This document shows positions 13,063-21,256 of a DNA stretch of 35,243 nucleotides, in pieces. This DNA comes from CAZVPZ01 sp964629245 (GTDB lineage Archaea > Nanohalarchaeota > Nanosalinia > Nanosalinales > Nanosalinaceae): NCBI GenBank assembly GCA_964629245.1, contig CAZVPZ010000009.1, positions 1 to 35,243 on the forward strand. The letters run 5' to 3'. Within the stretch, counting starts at the first letter, position 1. Each line of letters starts with the position of its first letter. The notes beneath the pieces are model-generated. The model saw only the letters and a program-made list of their open reading frames with translations, made no database searches and had not been told where the DNA came from. The translations under genes were made by a program, and so were the position numbers.

Positions 13063-14706
13063 ATGGCGCACATAAAGGTGGACAAGAGGGAGTTCGAGGA
13101 GCTGCTGGGAGAAGAAGTCTCCGACGATGAACTGGCCGAGAGAGCTTCATTCCTCGGCGCCCACTGGAATCATGTCGAGGGCCCGAAATGGGATGTCGAA
13201 ATCTATCCCAACCGCCCGGATCTACTCAGCGTCGAGGGTCTGGCCCGCGCCTACCGCGGTTTCTTCGACATAGTTGAGGGCCCTGTTGAGTACAGCGTAG
13301 AAGAAGGCGATATTAAAGTTGAGGTGGACAGCTCCGTCGAGAACGTCAGACCCTACATCGGTGGGGCAGTAGTCCGGAACCTGGAGCTCACCGAGAAAAA
13401 GATAAACGGTCTCATCCAGTTGCAGGAAAAACTGCATCAGACAGTGGGGAGGCGCCGGGACAAGATAGCTATCGGTCTCCACGACATGGAGGAGATTTCA
13501 CCGCCTTACACCTACAAGGCGGTGGAGCCAGGCGATGTCAAGTTCACACCTCTCGACTACGATTCCACGATGACCCTTGAGGAGATACTTGAGGACCACG
13601 ACAAGGGCAAGAAATACGGATGGATACTCGATGAGGACGACGAGTACCCTGTGATCGTTGACTCCGAGGGAAAGGTACTGAGCTTCCCGCCTATAATCAA
13701 CAACCAGCTCACAGAGGTGGGAGAGGAGACCACGGATCTGTTCATAGACGTTACAGGCAAGGACAGGGAAACGGTGCTGAAGGTGCTTAACATACTGGTT
13801 ACTGCACTCGCCGAGAGAGGAGGAGAGGTAGAGTCCGTTCAGGTGGACAGTGAACGGCTACCTGATCTGGAACCTGAGGGGTTTGAGCTCGACCCTGATT
13901 ACTTCCGCTCTGTCTCGGGACTCGGCCTGGATGACAGCGAGATAGTTGATAGACTGGAAAGGATGAAGTTCGGGGCGGAGGAGAACGGAGGTATAGGGGT
14001 CGAGGTTCCTGCCTACCGCACCGACATAATGCACCAGTACGACCTGATAGAAGACATAGTTATAGCGCACGGCTACGACAACATCGAACCTGAAGTCCCG
14101 GAGGTCGACACGACTGGAAGCGAGCACGATATAGAGGACTTCTCAGGCGTCCTGAGGCAGGTGATGCTGGGAACCGGGGCGCTTGAGACCCACACCTACG
14201 TGCTGTCGAACAGGGATAAGCTGTTCAGGAAGATGGGGGTCGAGGAAGAGGAGATAGCGAAGATGAGCAACGCGCTGACCCGGGAATACACCGCAGTCAG
14301 GAACTGGCTGATGCCCAGCCTGGTGGAGGTGCTTGTCAGGAACCGCCACCGTTCCTACCCCCAGCGGTTCTTCGAGATAGGCCGCGTGACAGAACTCGAC
14401 GATTCAGGTGTCGGTGCGTCTGACTCCCGGAAGCTGGTCTACCTCGCATCGGGCAGTGAAGCGGACTTCACGCACGCCCGCGAAGTGCTCCAGTTCCTTG
14501 AGAGGGAGCTGGGCCTGGAAATCGAGACTCGCGAGGGAGGTCCGGGATGCATGGAGGGAGACCGGAAGGCCGAGGTGCTGGTCGAAGGGGAAGAGGTGGG
14601 CTTCCTGGGAGAGCTGAGTCAGGATGTGCTCGAGAACTGGGAACTCGATGTCCAGGTCTCAGGGTTCGAGCTGGATGTCAAGATGCTTTACAGATACTAC
14701 AGTTAG
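13063..14706 (+). CDS. pheT: Phenylalanyl-tRNA synthetase beta subunit
   Basis: A 547-residue structural and editing subunit of PheRS, which hydrolyses mischarged Tyr-tRNA-Phe. The protein is of the shorter archaeal/eukaryal type that lacks the bacterial N-terminal OB fold. It shows WDVEIYPNRPDLLSVEGLAR near 46-65, a B3/B4 editing region around 85-260, a B5 DNA-binding-like domain with YRTDIMHQYDLIEDI near 320, and a catalytic-like C-terminal core (ALTREYTAVRNWLMPSL). Very acidic. The ATG follows a GGGGTG ribosome-binding site and the gene is co-transcribed with pheS. Confidence 0.95.
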   Translation: MAHIKVDKREFEELLGEEVSDDELAERASFLGAHWNHVEGPKWDVEIYPNRPDLLSVEGLARAYRGFFDIVEGPVEYSVEEGDIKVEVDSSVENVRPYIGGAVVRNLELTEKKINGLIQLQEKLHQTVGRRRDKIAIGLHDMEEISPPYTYKAVEPGDVKFTPLDYDSTMTLEEILEDHDKGKKYGWILDEDDEYPVIVDSEGKVLSFPPIINNQLTEVGEETTDLFIDVTGKDRETVLKVLNILVTALAERGGEVESVQVDSERLPDLEPEGFELDPDYFRSVSGLGLDDSEIVDRLERMKFGAEENGGIGVEVPAYRTDIMHQYDLIEDIVIAHGYDNIEPEVPEVDTTGSEHDIEDFSGVLRQVMLGTGALETHTYVLSNRDKLFRKMGVEEEEIAKMSNALTREYTAVRNWLMPSLVEVLVRNRHRSYPQRFFEIGRVTELDDSGVGASDSRKLVYLASGSEADFTHAREVLQFLERELGLEIETREGGPGCMEGDRKAEVLVEGEEVGFLGELSQDVLENWELDVQVSGFELDVKMLYRYYS

Positions 14707-14799
14707 CGGTGGATGATGAGCCCTGCGGGACTTGGAAAATCGTAGATTTCCCGAGCGAGAAAATCTTCGATTTTCGACTGACTTGAGTGCTGACGCCGT
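14707..14799. repeat. Hairpin-rich convergent gap between pheT and pspC
   Basis: The gap holds two adjacent hairpins. The first is imperfect, GGAAAATC/GATTTCC (14734-14751). The second, GAAAATC-TTC-GATTTTC (14759-14775), has the same 7-bp arms as the hairpin at 1506-1522. They may serve as a bidirectional transcription end for the two converging genes. The gap also contains a box C-like ATGATGA (14713-14719) and a CTGA (14790-14793) flanked by CGGTG and CGCCG that could pair, so a C/D-type small RNA is possible but weakly supported. Confidence 0.45.
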
Positions 14800-14988
14800 T
14801 TACTCCAGCTCGCTCTTGCTCGGCATGATGAGCCAGGCTATCAGGTAGATGAGGGGGGAGACGCCGCTGAAGATTAGAAGGACGGTTACTAGCCTGACCA
14901 CGGTGGGGTCGAGGTCGTAGACTTCGGCGATGCCACCGCAGACACCTCCCAGCATCCGGTCGGTCTCGGAGCGGTACAGCCGCGTCAC
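14800..14988 (-). CDS. PspC-domain small membrane protein
   Basis: A 62-residue protein consisting of a PspC domain alone. RLYRSETDRMLGGVCGGIAE (residues 3-22) carries the family Gly-Val-Cys-Gly-Gly-Ile-Ala motif. An amphipathic DPTVVRLV and one transmembrane helix (about 35-55) follow. PspC proteins sense or respond to membrane stress in bacteria; the archaeal role is unproven. The start is GTG at 14988, immediately after the ndk stop codon and preceded by GAGGTGATG at the end of ndk, so the two are translationally coupled. Confidence 0.88.
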   Translation of the reverse strand: MTRLYRSETDRMLGGVCGGIAEVYDLDPTVVRLVTVLLIFSGVSPLIYLIAWLIMPSKSELE

Positions 14989-15477
14989 CTACATCACCTC
15001 GTCTTGGTGTGCGACCCGGTAGTCGTGGATCTCGCTTTCATCGAACCAGATTTCGAGTTCTTTCTCCGCCTCTTCCTTCGTGGCGGAGGCGTGGATTATG
15101 TTCTTGTAGTTCTTCCCCGCGGAGTCGGCATGCTCCATCGACATGTGGGCGAACCGGCCCCTTATAGTCGCGGGATGGGCCTCGCGGGCGTCCGTGTCGC
15201 CGACTATTTTCCTGATGTTCTCGACCGCGTGAGCACCTTCAACTGCCATCGCCACGATGGGGCCTTCTTTCATGTAATCTGCGAGCGATTCGTAGAACGG
15301 TTTGTCGACGTGTTCCCTGTAGTGCTCTTCCAGGAGCTGGTCACTTGCCTGGACCATCTTCATGCCGGAAATCTTTAGGCCGGCGCGCTCGATAGTCGAT
15401 ATTATATCTCCGGTTATACCTCTCTTCACTGCATCTGGTTTCAGGGCGACAAAGGTGGTTTCAACGTAGTCAGACAT
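14989..15477 (-). CDS. ndk: Nucleoside diphosphate kinase
   Basis: A 162-residue enzyme moving the gamma phosphate of ATP to NDPs. Family motifs: TFVALKPDAVKRG (8-20), the KPFYESLADYM segment, and NIIHASAT with active-site His129 that becomes phosphorylated. ATG 15477 is chosen over the upstream in-frame start at 15522 because GAGGGAAG precedes it and the TATA box at 15507-15518 lies inside the longer frame. The C-terminal tail (about 150-162) is slightly longer than usual. Operon with pspC. Confidence 0.95.
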   Translation of the reverse strand: MSDYVETTFVALKPDAVKRGITGDIISTIERAGLKISGMKMVQASDQLLEEHYREHVDKPFYESLADYMKEGPIVAMAVEGAHAVENIRKIVGDTDAREAHPATIRGRFAHMSMEHADSAGKNYKNIIHASATKEEAEKELEIWFDESEIHDYRVAHQDEVM

Positions 15478-15506
15478 CTTCCCTCTTAACCCGGTTTTCT
15501 GGACGA

Positions 15507-15518
15507 AGATTTTTAAAC
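15507..15518 (-). promoter_or_regulatory. TATA box of ndk-pspC
   Basis: On the minus strand GGTTTAAAAAT. It predicts a short leader, containing GAGG, before ATG 15477. Confidence 0.5.
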
Positions 15519-15543
15519 CCACTAAGAACTTTTGCGGTATCTC

Positions 15544-16068
15544 TCAGCTCGAGGCGTTCATCCGCCGGTAGAATGTCTTCTCGCACGGCAGCAGCTGGAT
15601 GCTGTCATCCTCTCTCCACTCTGCCGCGGTCTTGCCGCGGTACTCGACCTCTGAGGTCCAGTCGTAGCCGCTCATCTCGGCGTTGCAGGTGTTGTAGGCC
15701 CTCAGCATAAGCTCGGACTCTATCCTCCTGTAGTAGTTCGACGTTCCCGGCTCTGGGGAGGTGAAGTTGGAAGTCAGCTGGTCGTACTCGTGCGTCGTAT
15801 ACGTCTGCCTCTGAATCCCGAGGCAGAACCCGGCGTCGATACCCGCGCAATATGTATCTACCGCGGTGTAGCCGACATCCTTCGGATTATCAGGGGTGAT
15901 GTAGTTGTTCGCGCCGACCACGGTGACGCCGACCAGCACGCTGACCAGCGCTATCGCGATACTCTTCCTGAAGTCTCTTGAAAGGCTGGAAGGCATCGCT
16001 TTAGCTATCTTTTCTACTGTCACATCAAGCCGGTATCCTCCTAGATTCATAAAAGCTCTGTCTGCCAT
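15544..16068 (-). CDS. Single-span membrane protein with Cys-rich extracellular domain
   Basis: A 174-residue protein of no recognised family. A basic N-terminal segment of about 38 residues is followed by one transmembrane helix (about 38-53, IALVSVLVGVTVVG). An external domain carries four Cys: two in YCAGIDAGFCLG, one in NTCNAE and one in LPCEKTF near the C-terminus. The same Cys pattern and CLG motif recur in the protein at 25942-26337, so they look like distant paralogues. An external role stabilised by disulfides is inferred. A TATA-like GGTTTAAGC near 16090-16100 gives an almost leaderless ATG at 16068. Confidence 0.65.
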   Translation of the reverse strand: MADRAFMNLGGYRLDVTVEKIAKAMPSSLSRDFRKSIAIALVSVLVGVTVVGANNYITPDNPKDVGYTAVDTYCAGIDAGFCLGIQRQTYTTHEYDQLTSNFTSPEPGTSNYYRRIESELMLRAYNTCNAEMSGYDWTSEVEYRGKTAAEWREDDSIQLLPCEKTFYRRMNASS

Positions 16069-16104
16069 CGTCTTTTTGAATCTTCACGAGGAGCTTAAAC
16101 CAGG

Positions 16105-17970
16105 ATGCAGCTTGGAACTATCGAGGGAGAAGTCGACACATCCAGTTTCACTTTCAGGGCCACCGAAGAGGTAAAGAAGTTCGATTTCGTCTCAGTCAAG
16201 AGCAACGGCAACTGGGTGCTGGCACAGGTCGAGGAAGTCACGAAACACCCGGACGGGAAGACGGAGGCTAACGCTAACATAATAGGATACCGCGACAAGG
16301 GCTTGACGAAGGCTCCACGCCGCGTCATCGAGCCGGATTCGATAGTCTACAGGGCCGACCAAGAGCTGATATCCGGGACTTTAGGGCTCCGCGACTCCGG
16401 GCTCGAGATAGGCAATCTCGAAACGAATCCCGGTATCGACATCTTCGTGAACGCAGAGGATTTCTACAAGCACTTCGCCGTTCTGGCGCAGACCGGTGCG
16501 GGCAAATCGTACCTGAGCGGTGTGCTCATAGAGGAACTTCTGGATCAGGACTTCCCGGTCCTCGTCATCGACCCTCACGGCGAGTACTCGTCTCTGTCTG
16601 ATCCAAATCCCGAGTCGGAGAACGGTAGGGGGTTCGAGGTAACCGAGTACTCTCCCAATACTGACATCAATAGCGACGCGCTGCCTATCTCTTTTTCCTC
16701 GCTAAACATGGAGAAGAAGGAGATACTCGACGTTATCCCGGATTCGCTCACCAACTCCCAGATGGGTGTGCTCTACAACGCGCTGAAGCGGTTGAGGGAG
16801 AAGGATGAAGAATACAGCCTGAACGATCTTATGGACGCGGTATCCCAAGAGGACTCGACCGCGAAGTGGAACCTTCTTAATTCTCTGGAGCAGGTGGATG
16901 AGTCCGGTCTTTTCACGCAGGACCCTGTGGCGCTCCGCGATATGATAACCCCGGGCGAGGTCTCGATTATCAACCTGAGGGCGGTCGAGCCAGAGGTGGC
17001 GGAGATGACAGCGTACATGCTTGTGAAGCGGCTGTTCGAGCTCAGGAAACGGGACCGCGTCCCGCCATTTATAACGATCATAGAGGAGGCGCACAACTTC
17101 GTGCCCGAGAAGGGATTTGAACAGGCGCTGACAAACAAGATACTGAGGAAGATCGCGTCCGAGGGAAGGAAGTTCGGTCTGGGAATCGGCGTGGTCTCGC
17201 AACGTCCTGCCAGAATCGACAAGAACGTTCTCAGCCAGTGCAACACACAGTTCATCCTCCGGATTACGAACCCGAACGATCTCAACGCTATATCGAAATC
17301 ATTCGAGGGCGTCACCTCGGAGGTCGAATCGATGATAAAATCTCTACCGCCAGGAGTCTGCTTCGTCCTCGGCAACGAATACCCCGTGATGACGGATGTA
17401 CGGACGAGGCACTCGAAGCACGGTGGTGAGACGCAGACCAACGAGGGATACGTTGAGAGGGAAAAAGTGGAGATGCTGAAGCCTGCGCGTGACCTGGAGT
17501 CGCTGGAGAGCGAGAGAGGGGAAAAGTTCTCGACCGCCTACTATCCGCTCTACCAGCTGGAAAATGAGGAGAAGACAGTTCTGGTCGACGGTGTCGAGGG
17601 CGAGGTAAAGGCTGAGAGGCATCAACCCTCCGGGGCAGAGCGGCAGGTGCTGGAACTGCTCAGCCAAGGTAAAGGCCGCTCCGGGATAGTGGATGAGATG
17701 GGGATAGGTATCTCGAGACTGGACTCGCTCCTCGATTCCCTCCGGGGGAAAGACATGGTGGCTGAGGATTCTCTTGAAACTCTGGACTCGGTTATCGACG
17801 TGGAGATAATAGAGGAGGACGTTCCCGAAGACGCCCTGATAGATTTCGAGGTCGATGAGGAAAACGCGAGGGAGTTTCTAGAAGGGTGTTCGATGAGGAG
17901 GGTTTACTACCCCTATTACTCTCATGAGAACACGGTATATGACCCGATACTTCAGGAGGAGGTCGCTTAA
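16105..17970 (+). CDS. HerA-like FtsK/HerA-family ATPase with C-terminal extension
   Basis: A 621-residue hexameric ATPase. An N-terminal HAS beta-barrel (about 1-95) is followed by a RecA-like motor with Walker A QTGAGKSYLSG near 129-139, Walker B FITIIEEAHNFVP near 322-334, and an arginine-containing VSQRPARID sensor/finger region. HerA works with the nuclease NurA in DNA end resection. No nurA is adjacent here. After the motor there is an acidic extension of about 150 residues with a winged-helix-like segment (about 512-555). Expression probably starts in the 36-bp divergent gap with the 15544 gene. Confidence 0.9.
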   Translation: MQLGTIEGEVDTSSFTFRATEEVKKFDFVSVKSNGNWVLAQVEEVTKHPDGKTEANANIIGYRDKGLTKAPRRVIEPDSIVYRADQELISGTLGLRDSGLEIGNLETNPGIDIFVNAEDFYKHFAVLAQTGAGKSYLSGVLIEELLDQDFPVLVIDPHGEYSSLSDPNPESENGRGFEVTEYSPNTDINSDALPISFSSLNMEKKEILDVIPDSLTNSQMGVLYNALKRLREKDEEYSLNDLMDAVSQEDSTAKWNLLNSLEQVDESGLFTQDPVALRDMITPGEVSIINLRAVEPEVAEMTAYMLVKRLFELRKRDRVPPFITIIEEAHNFVPEKGFEQALTNKILRKIASEGRKFGLGIGVVSQRPARIDKNVLSQCNTQFILRITNPNDLNAISKSFEGVTSEVESMIKSLPPGVCFVLGNEYPVMTDVRTRHSKHGGETQTNEGYVEREKVEMLKPARDLESLESERGEKFSTAYYPLYQLENEEKTVLVDGVEGEVKAERHQPSGAERQVLELLSQGKGRSGIVDEMGIGISRLDSLLDSLRGKDMVAEDSLETLDSVIDVEIIEEDVPEDALIDFEVDEENAREFLEGCSMRRVYYPYYSHENTVYDPILQEEVA

Positions 17971-18002
17971 CGGCCGGAGATTAAGGTTCTTAAAACATAG
18001 AG

Positions 18003-18010
18003 TTTAAAGG
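18003..18010 (+). promoter_or_regulatory. TATA box of tRNA-Val
   Basis: TTTAAAGG, centred about 32 nt before the mature tRNA 5' end at 18038, predicting a start a few bases upstream of the tRNA. Confidence 0.45.
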
Positions 18011-18037
18011 AGTTGTAGTGTCTGTAAGAAAAGTGAA

Positions 18038-18204
18038 GGGTCCGTGGTCTAGTTGGTTATGACGTCGCCCTTACAACGCCTGCAGTCGCGCAGTGCGGCG
18101 CGCTCCAGGTCATTTATGGAATGGCTTTCGGGCGGTTCGGCCGGATGGCGTGACAGCGAGTATAGGAAAGGCGAAGATCCCCAGTTCGAATCTGGGCGGA
18201 CCCA
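18038..18204 (+). tRNA. tRNA-Val (TAC) with 93-nt intron
   Basis: Exons 18038-18075 and 18169-18204 join to a 74-nt cloverleaf: acceptor GGGTCCG/CGGACCC with A73, anticodon stem TCGCC/GGCGA, loop CTTACAA (anticodon TAC) and T-arm CCCAG-TTCGAAT-CTGGG. The intron 18076-18168 sits at the canonical 37/38 site. The splice junction forms a bulge-helix-bulge: central helix CTTA (18070-18073) with TAGG (18163-18166), 3-nt bulges CAA and AAA. The inner helix is irregular. The intron is long for an archaeal tRNA and GC-rich with internal hairpin potential; no clear box C/D pair was found in it. EndA at 2405-2944 should remove it. Confidence 0.92.
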
Positions 18205-18241
18205 TCACAGGTTTGATATGTTGTTACCATAAAGTACTTAA

Positions 18242-18282
18242 AACTCGGTGAGTTAAAAGGTAATATCCTTTAAACCGGTGAG
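18242..18282 (+). promoter_or_regulatory. pth2-truD promoter with repeats around the TATA box
   Basis: CTTTAAACC (18268-18276) is the TATA box, 27 nt before ATG 18297. It overlaps the inverted repeat AAAGG-TAATAT-CCTTT (18256-18271). Upstream is a second inverted repeat AACTC-GGT-GAGTT (18242-18254). The word CGGTGAG occurs on both sides of the TATA box (18246-18252 and 18276-18282). These are plausible regulator sites. Confidence 0.5.
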
Positions 18283-18296
18283 GATTAAATCTGGTT

Positions 18297-18644
18297 ATGA
18301 CCTCCTACAAACAGGTCCTGATTGTAAGAGAAGACCTGGACATTACGAAGGGAAAGATGATATCACAGGCATGTCACGCCTGCCTGGGTTCGTACAGGAA
18401 AGCTGTTCCGGAGATACGTGAAGACTGGCTGGACCAGGGAGGAAAGAAAGTAGTTGTATCTGCGGCAGAGAAGGAGTTCCCCTCTATCATGGAGGAAGCC
18501 CGTGACCTGGACCTCCCGGCTTACTTGGTGAGTGATGCCGGCCGGACAGAACTGGAGCCTGGAACGGATACCGCTATTGGCATCGGGCCTGATACCGAGG
18601 GAAAAATCGATAAGGTTACGGGAGAATTTCAGCTGGTGAGGTAG
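18297..18644 (+). CDS. pth2: Peptidyl-tRNA hydrolase, archaeal/eukaryal type (Pth2)
   Basis: A 115-residue enzyme that releases peptides from prematurely dropped peptidyl-tRNA. The Pth2 signature DLDITKGKMISQACHACLG (14-32) is complete. The later AYLVSDAGRTELEPGTDTAI segment (about 77-96) with the Asp and Thr of the active site is also intact. Length is normal. The transcript is probably leaderless. The stop codon is immediately followed by the truD ATG with no gap, so the two genes are co-transcribed. Confidence 0.95.
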   Translation: MTSYKQVLIVREDLDITKGKMISQACHACLGSYRKAVPEIREDWLDQGGKKVVVSAAEKEFPSIMEEARDLDLPAYLVSDAGRTELEPGTDTAIGIGPDTEGKIDKVTGEFQLVR

Positions 18645-19817
18645 ATGGACGAAGATGTAAAGATGGTAGACAGGATACTCGACTGGAACTATTACTCCGA
18701 TATACCCGGGCTAGGAGGCCAGATAAAGGTCCAGGTAAACGACTTCGTCGTCACCGAGATGGCTTCTCACGACACGGATGAAGAAGGTGACCACCTGATT
18801 GTCAAGCTGAGGAAGCAGAATATGACTACGATGGAGGCAGTTAACGTCCTGTCCAACATCCTCCACATCTCCAGGGACCGCATCGGTTACGCGGGCAACA
18901 AGGACAAGAGAGCAGTCACCGAACAGTATATATCTATAGAAGGTGTCACGGAAGAAGACGTTCGGCAGATTTTCACTGACGAGTTCGACCTGGAGGTCGT
19001 CGGAAGGAACGGCCACATAGGACTCGGGAATCTCGAGGCGAACAGATTCGAGATAGAGGTAAGGGACCTGAACCTTCCCATCGAGGACATGAGGAACCGC
19101 ACGCTGAAGATAGTGGATGAGCTCGATGGCAAGTTCCCGAACTACTTCGGCGACCAGCGCTTCGGCTCCACGAGACCTATAACCCACCAGGTCGGCCGCC
19201 ATATCCTGAAAGGCAACTACGAGGAGGCGGTCTGGACATATATAGCGAAGCCGTATGACGACGAGTACAGCAGTATAAGGAAGGTCCGGGAGGAACTATG
19301 GGAGACCCGCCAGGTCGAGGACTCGGCGGAGCGTTTCCCAAAGCAAAACAGGTACGAGAAAGCACTACTCTATCACCTGACCAAGACGCCCGAGGACTAT
19401 CAAGGGGCGATAAAGCGGCTTCCGGAGGGCCTGCAGCGCCTCTTCATCCACGCCTACCAGTCCTGGGTTTTCAACCGCGTGCTATCCCGGTTGATAGATG
19501 GAGGCTGGTTCAAGCCGGAGTACGAGATACCGCTTGTAGGTTACAAGACCGAGCTGAAGGACGACAGGCCAGAGAACCTGATTGAAGAGGTACTTGAGGA
19601 GGAGGGCGTTGACCAGGAGGACTTCAGGCTCCAGGATTTCCCTGAGCTACGTTCAGAGGGCAGTTACCGGCGTGCCTTTGCAGACTTCAGGAACTTCGAG
19701 ATCATAGACATAGGTGAGGACGACCTCAATATGACTAAGAACAAAATGAGGGTCAAGTTCGACCTTCCAAAGGGCTCGTACGCGACGGTGTTCCTCCGGG
19801 AGATAATGAAGAACTAG
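18645..19817 (+). CDS. truD: tRNA pseudouridine synthase TruD
   Basis: A 390-residue TruD-family enzyme, expected to make pseudouridine 13 in tRNAs. The catalytic Asp87 lies in YAGNKDKRA (82-90). The family motifs NYFGDQRFGS (about 165-174) and HQVGRHILKG and the inserted TRUD domain (roughly 175-330) are present, as is the C-terminal LPKGSYATVFLREI typical of the family. Some archaeal TruD relatives act at other sites such as position 35. It lies directly after pth2. Confidence 0.95.
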   Translation: MDEDVKMVDRILDWNYYSDIPGLGGQIKVQVNDFVVTEMASHDTDEEGDHLIVKLRKQNMTTMEAVNVLSNILHISRDRIGYAGNKDKRAVTEQYISIEGVTEEDVRQIFTDEFDLEVVGRNGHIGLGNLEANRFEIEVRDLNLPIEDMRNRTLKIVDELDGKFPNYFGDQRFGSTRPITHQVGRHILKGNYEEAVWTYIAKPYDDEYSSIRKVREELWETRQVEDSAERFPKQNRYEKALLYHLTKTPEDYQGAIKRLPEGLQRLFIHAYQSWVFNRVLSRLIDGGWFKPEYEIPLVGYKTELKDDRPENLIEEVLEEEGVDQEDFRLQDFPELRSEGSYRRAFADFRNFEIIDIGEDDLNMTKNKMRVKFDLPKGSYATVFLREIMKN

Positions 19818-19854
19818 TAAAGCAAATATAATTGTGGCGCGTTTTATTCTGGGT

Positions 19855-21255
19855 ATGGACAGGAAAACACTCCTCGTGCTTTCTGTAATCCTTCTGGCGG
19901 GTTTCACGCTGAGGACATTTCCTGTTAACACAGGCTCCCACTACTGGGACGAGACCGTCTACCTCCAGCAGGGAGAGATTATTACAGGCCAGAGCCCGAA
20001 CAACTACAACGAGTTCGACTTCCGTCCCCCACTCTTCTCGTTCCTAATCGCTCCGTCCTTCCTCTTGCCCGGCTCCCTCGTCTTCACCCACCTTACGGTC
20101 GCACTGCTCTCGACCCTGGGTATAATTGCCACCTTCTGGCTTGGACGGGAGCTGTTTGACACCTCCGTAGGCCTTCTTGCATCCTTGGCCTACGCCAGTT
20201 CGCCCATACTCGTACTGACCTCTCATGACATCCTTGTGGACCCGGTACTGCCTCTCTTCTGGATATCAGCGGCATTCTTCAGCTACAGGTCGCTGGAAGG
20301 AGGAGGGAAGAATCACCTACTTGCGGGCGTCTCGGTGGGGCTCGCAGTCCTAACTAAGTTCACATCCTTTGTGCTGGTGCCCGCGGTACTTGCGGTTTTC
20401 TTCCTCCGTGACTGGAACTATCGACGCCCTCTTGAAACCATGCTGGATTATATCAATGAAAAGAGCAACTACATCTTCCTCGGGGGGTTCCTGTGCGTCT
20501 TCCTGCCCTACCTCGGCTGGAGCTATATCGCCTTTGGGAACCCGATGCACACGCTTGAAACCGCGTGGATGCTTTCCGGCGGCACTGATCCGGTGATAAG
20601 GTATGTGCTGAATGCTCACATGCTACTGCTTGCCGTTTTCTTCATCGGTCTGGGGGTGTCGCTGGTCCGGACTGATAAATGGAACAAACCAGAGTACTAC
20701 CTGCCCGGGGTTTTCATACTCTCACTTCTTGTACCCCTCCAGTTCTTTATAGCCAACAGGGAGGTGAGGTTCATGACGCCTCTCATACCCTTCCTATCAG
20801 TTCTGTCCGCTGTCGGTCTCAAAGAACTGGACGACAGGCTGGGCAGCCACTTTCCTGTCTTCCTTGCCAGCCTGCTGTTCCTGTCACTCGTGCCTCTGGG
20901 GATGCAGGTGGGGCTTGATAACTCGCCCACGCCTCTCGTGAAGAGCGAACCCATAGCGGTGCCGCAGAAAGCGGCTATCTGGATGCGGAACAACACGGGT
21001 GACAGAGGCGTGGTCTACGCGGACGACGACTGGCCACTGGTGGCCTACCACCTGAAGAGGCCGATGGTGGTTATACCGGAGCAGTACGCTCGGATAGGTT
21101 CGATGGGGAAGGTCTTCGACCGACCGGGTTATCTATATCATTCGAGGAAAGCGTCGAGGGCAGGAGAGGTGGAGAGCTTCATCCAGAGTTCTGGTTCTTT
21201 CGAGCTGATTAAAACGTTTGGAGAAAACATCGAGATATACTACTACCGCGGCTAA
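19855..21255 (+). CDS. PMT/ArnT-like membrane glycosyltransferase
   Basis: A 466-residue polytopic membrane protein with the layout of GT-C dolichyl-phosphate-sugar transferases (PMT_2/ArnT type). An N-terminal helix leads to the first external loop with Asp32-Glu33 in YWDETVYLQQG, the catalytic acid pair. FRPPLFSFLIAP and about ten more hydrophobic segments follow, with a soluble tail of about 100 residues (AIWMRNNTGDRGVVYADDDW). It would move a sugar from a lipid carrier onto a protein or lipid at the outer face. ATG 19855 is chosen over GTG 19834 because the TATA box AAATATAAT (19824-19832) is centred exactly 27 nt before it. First gene of a surface glycosylation cluster. Confidence 0.85.
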   Translation: MDRKTLLVLSVILLAGFTLRTFPVNTGSHYWDETVYLQQGEIITGQSPNNYNEFDFRPPLFSFLIAPSFLLPGSLVFTHLTVALLSTLGIIATFWLGRELFDTSVGLLASLAYASSPILVLTSHDILVDPVLPLFWISAAFFSYRSLEGGGKNHLLAGVSVGLAVLTKFTSFVLVPAVLAVFFLRDWNYRRPLETMLDYINEKSNYIFLGGFLCVFLPYLGWSYIAFGNPMHTLETAWMLSGGTDPVIRYVLNAHMLLLAVFFIGLGVSLVRTDKWNKPEYYLPGVFILSLLVPLQFFIANREVRFMTPLIPFLSVLSAVGLKELDDRLGSHFPVFLASLLFLSLVPLGMQVGLDNSPTPLVKSEPIAVPQKAAIWMRNNTGDRGVVYADDDWPLVAYHLKRPMVVIPEQYARIGSMGKVFDRPGYLYHSRKASRAGEVESFIQSSGSFELIKTFGENIEIYYYRG

Positions 21256-21256
21256 A

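Noticed and set aside
12399..13085. 228-codon minus-strand ORF over pheS and the start of pheT
   Set aside because: Fully antisense to conserved PheRS motifs.
16773..17441. 222-codon minus-strand ORF
   Set aside because: Antisense to the HerA motor domain, Ser-rich shadow composition.
18076..18168. Box C/D guide RNA inside the tRNA-Val intron
   Set aside because: No RTGATGA and CTGA pair with suitable spacing was seen.
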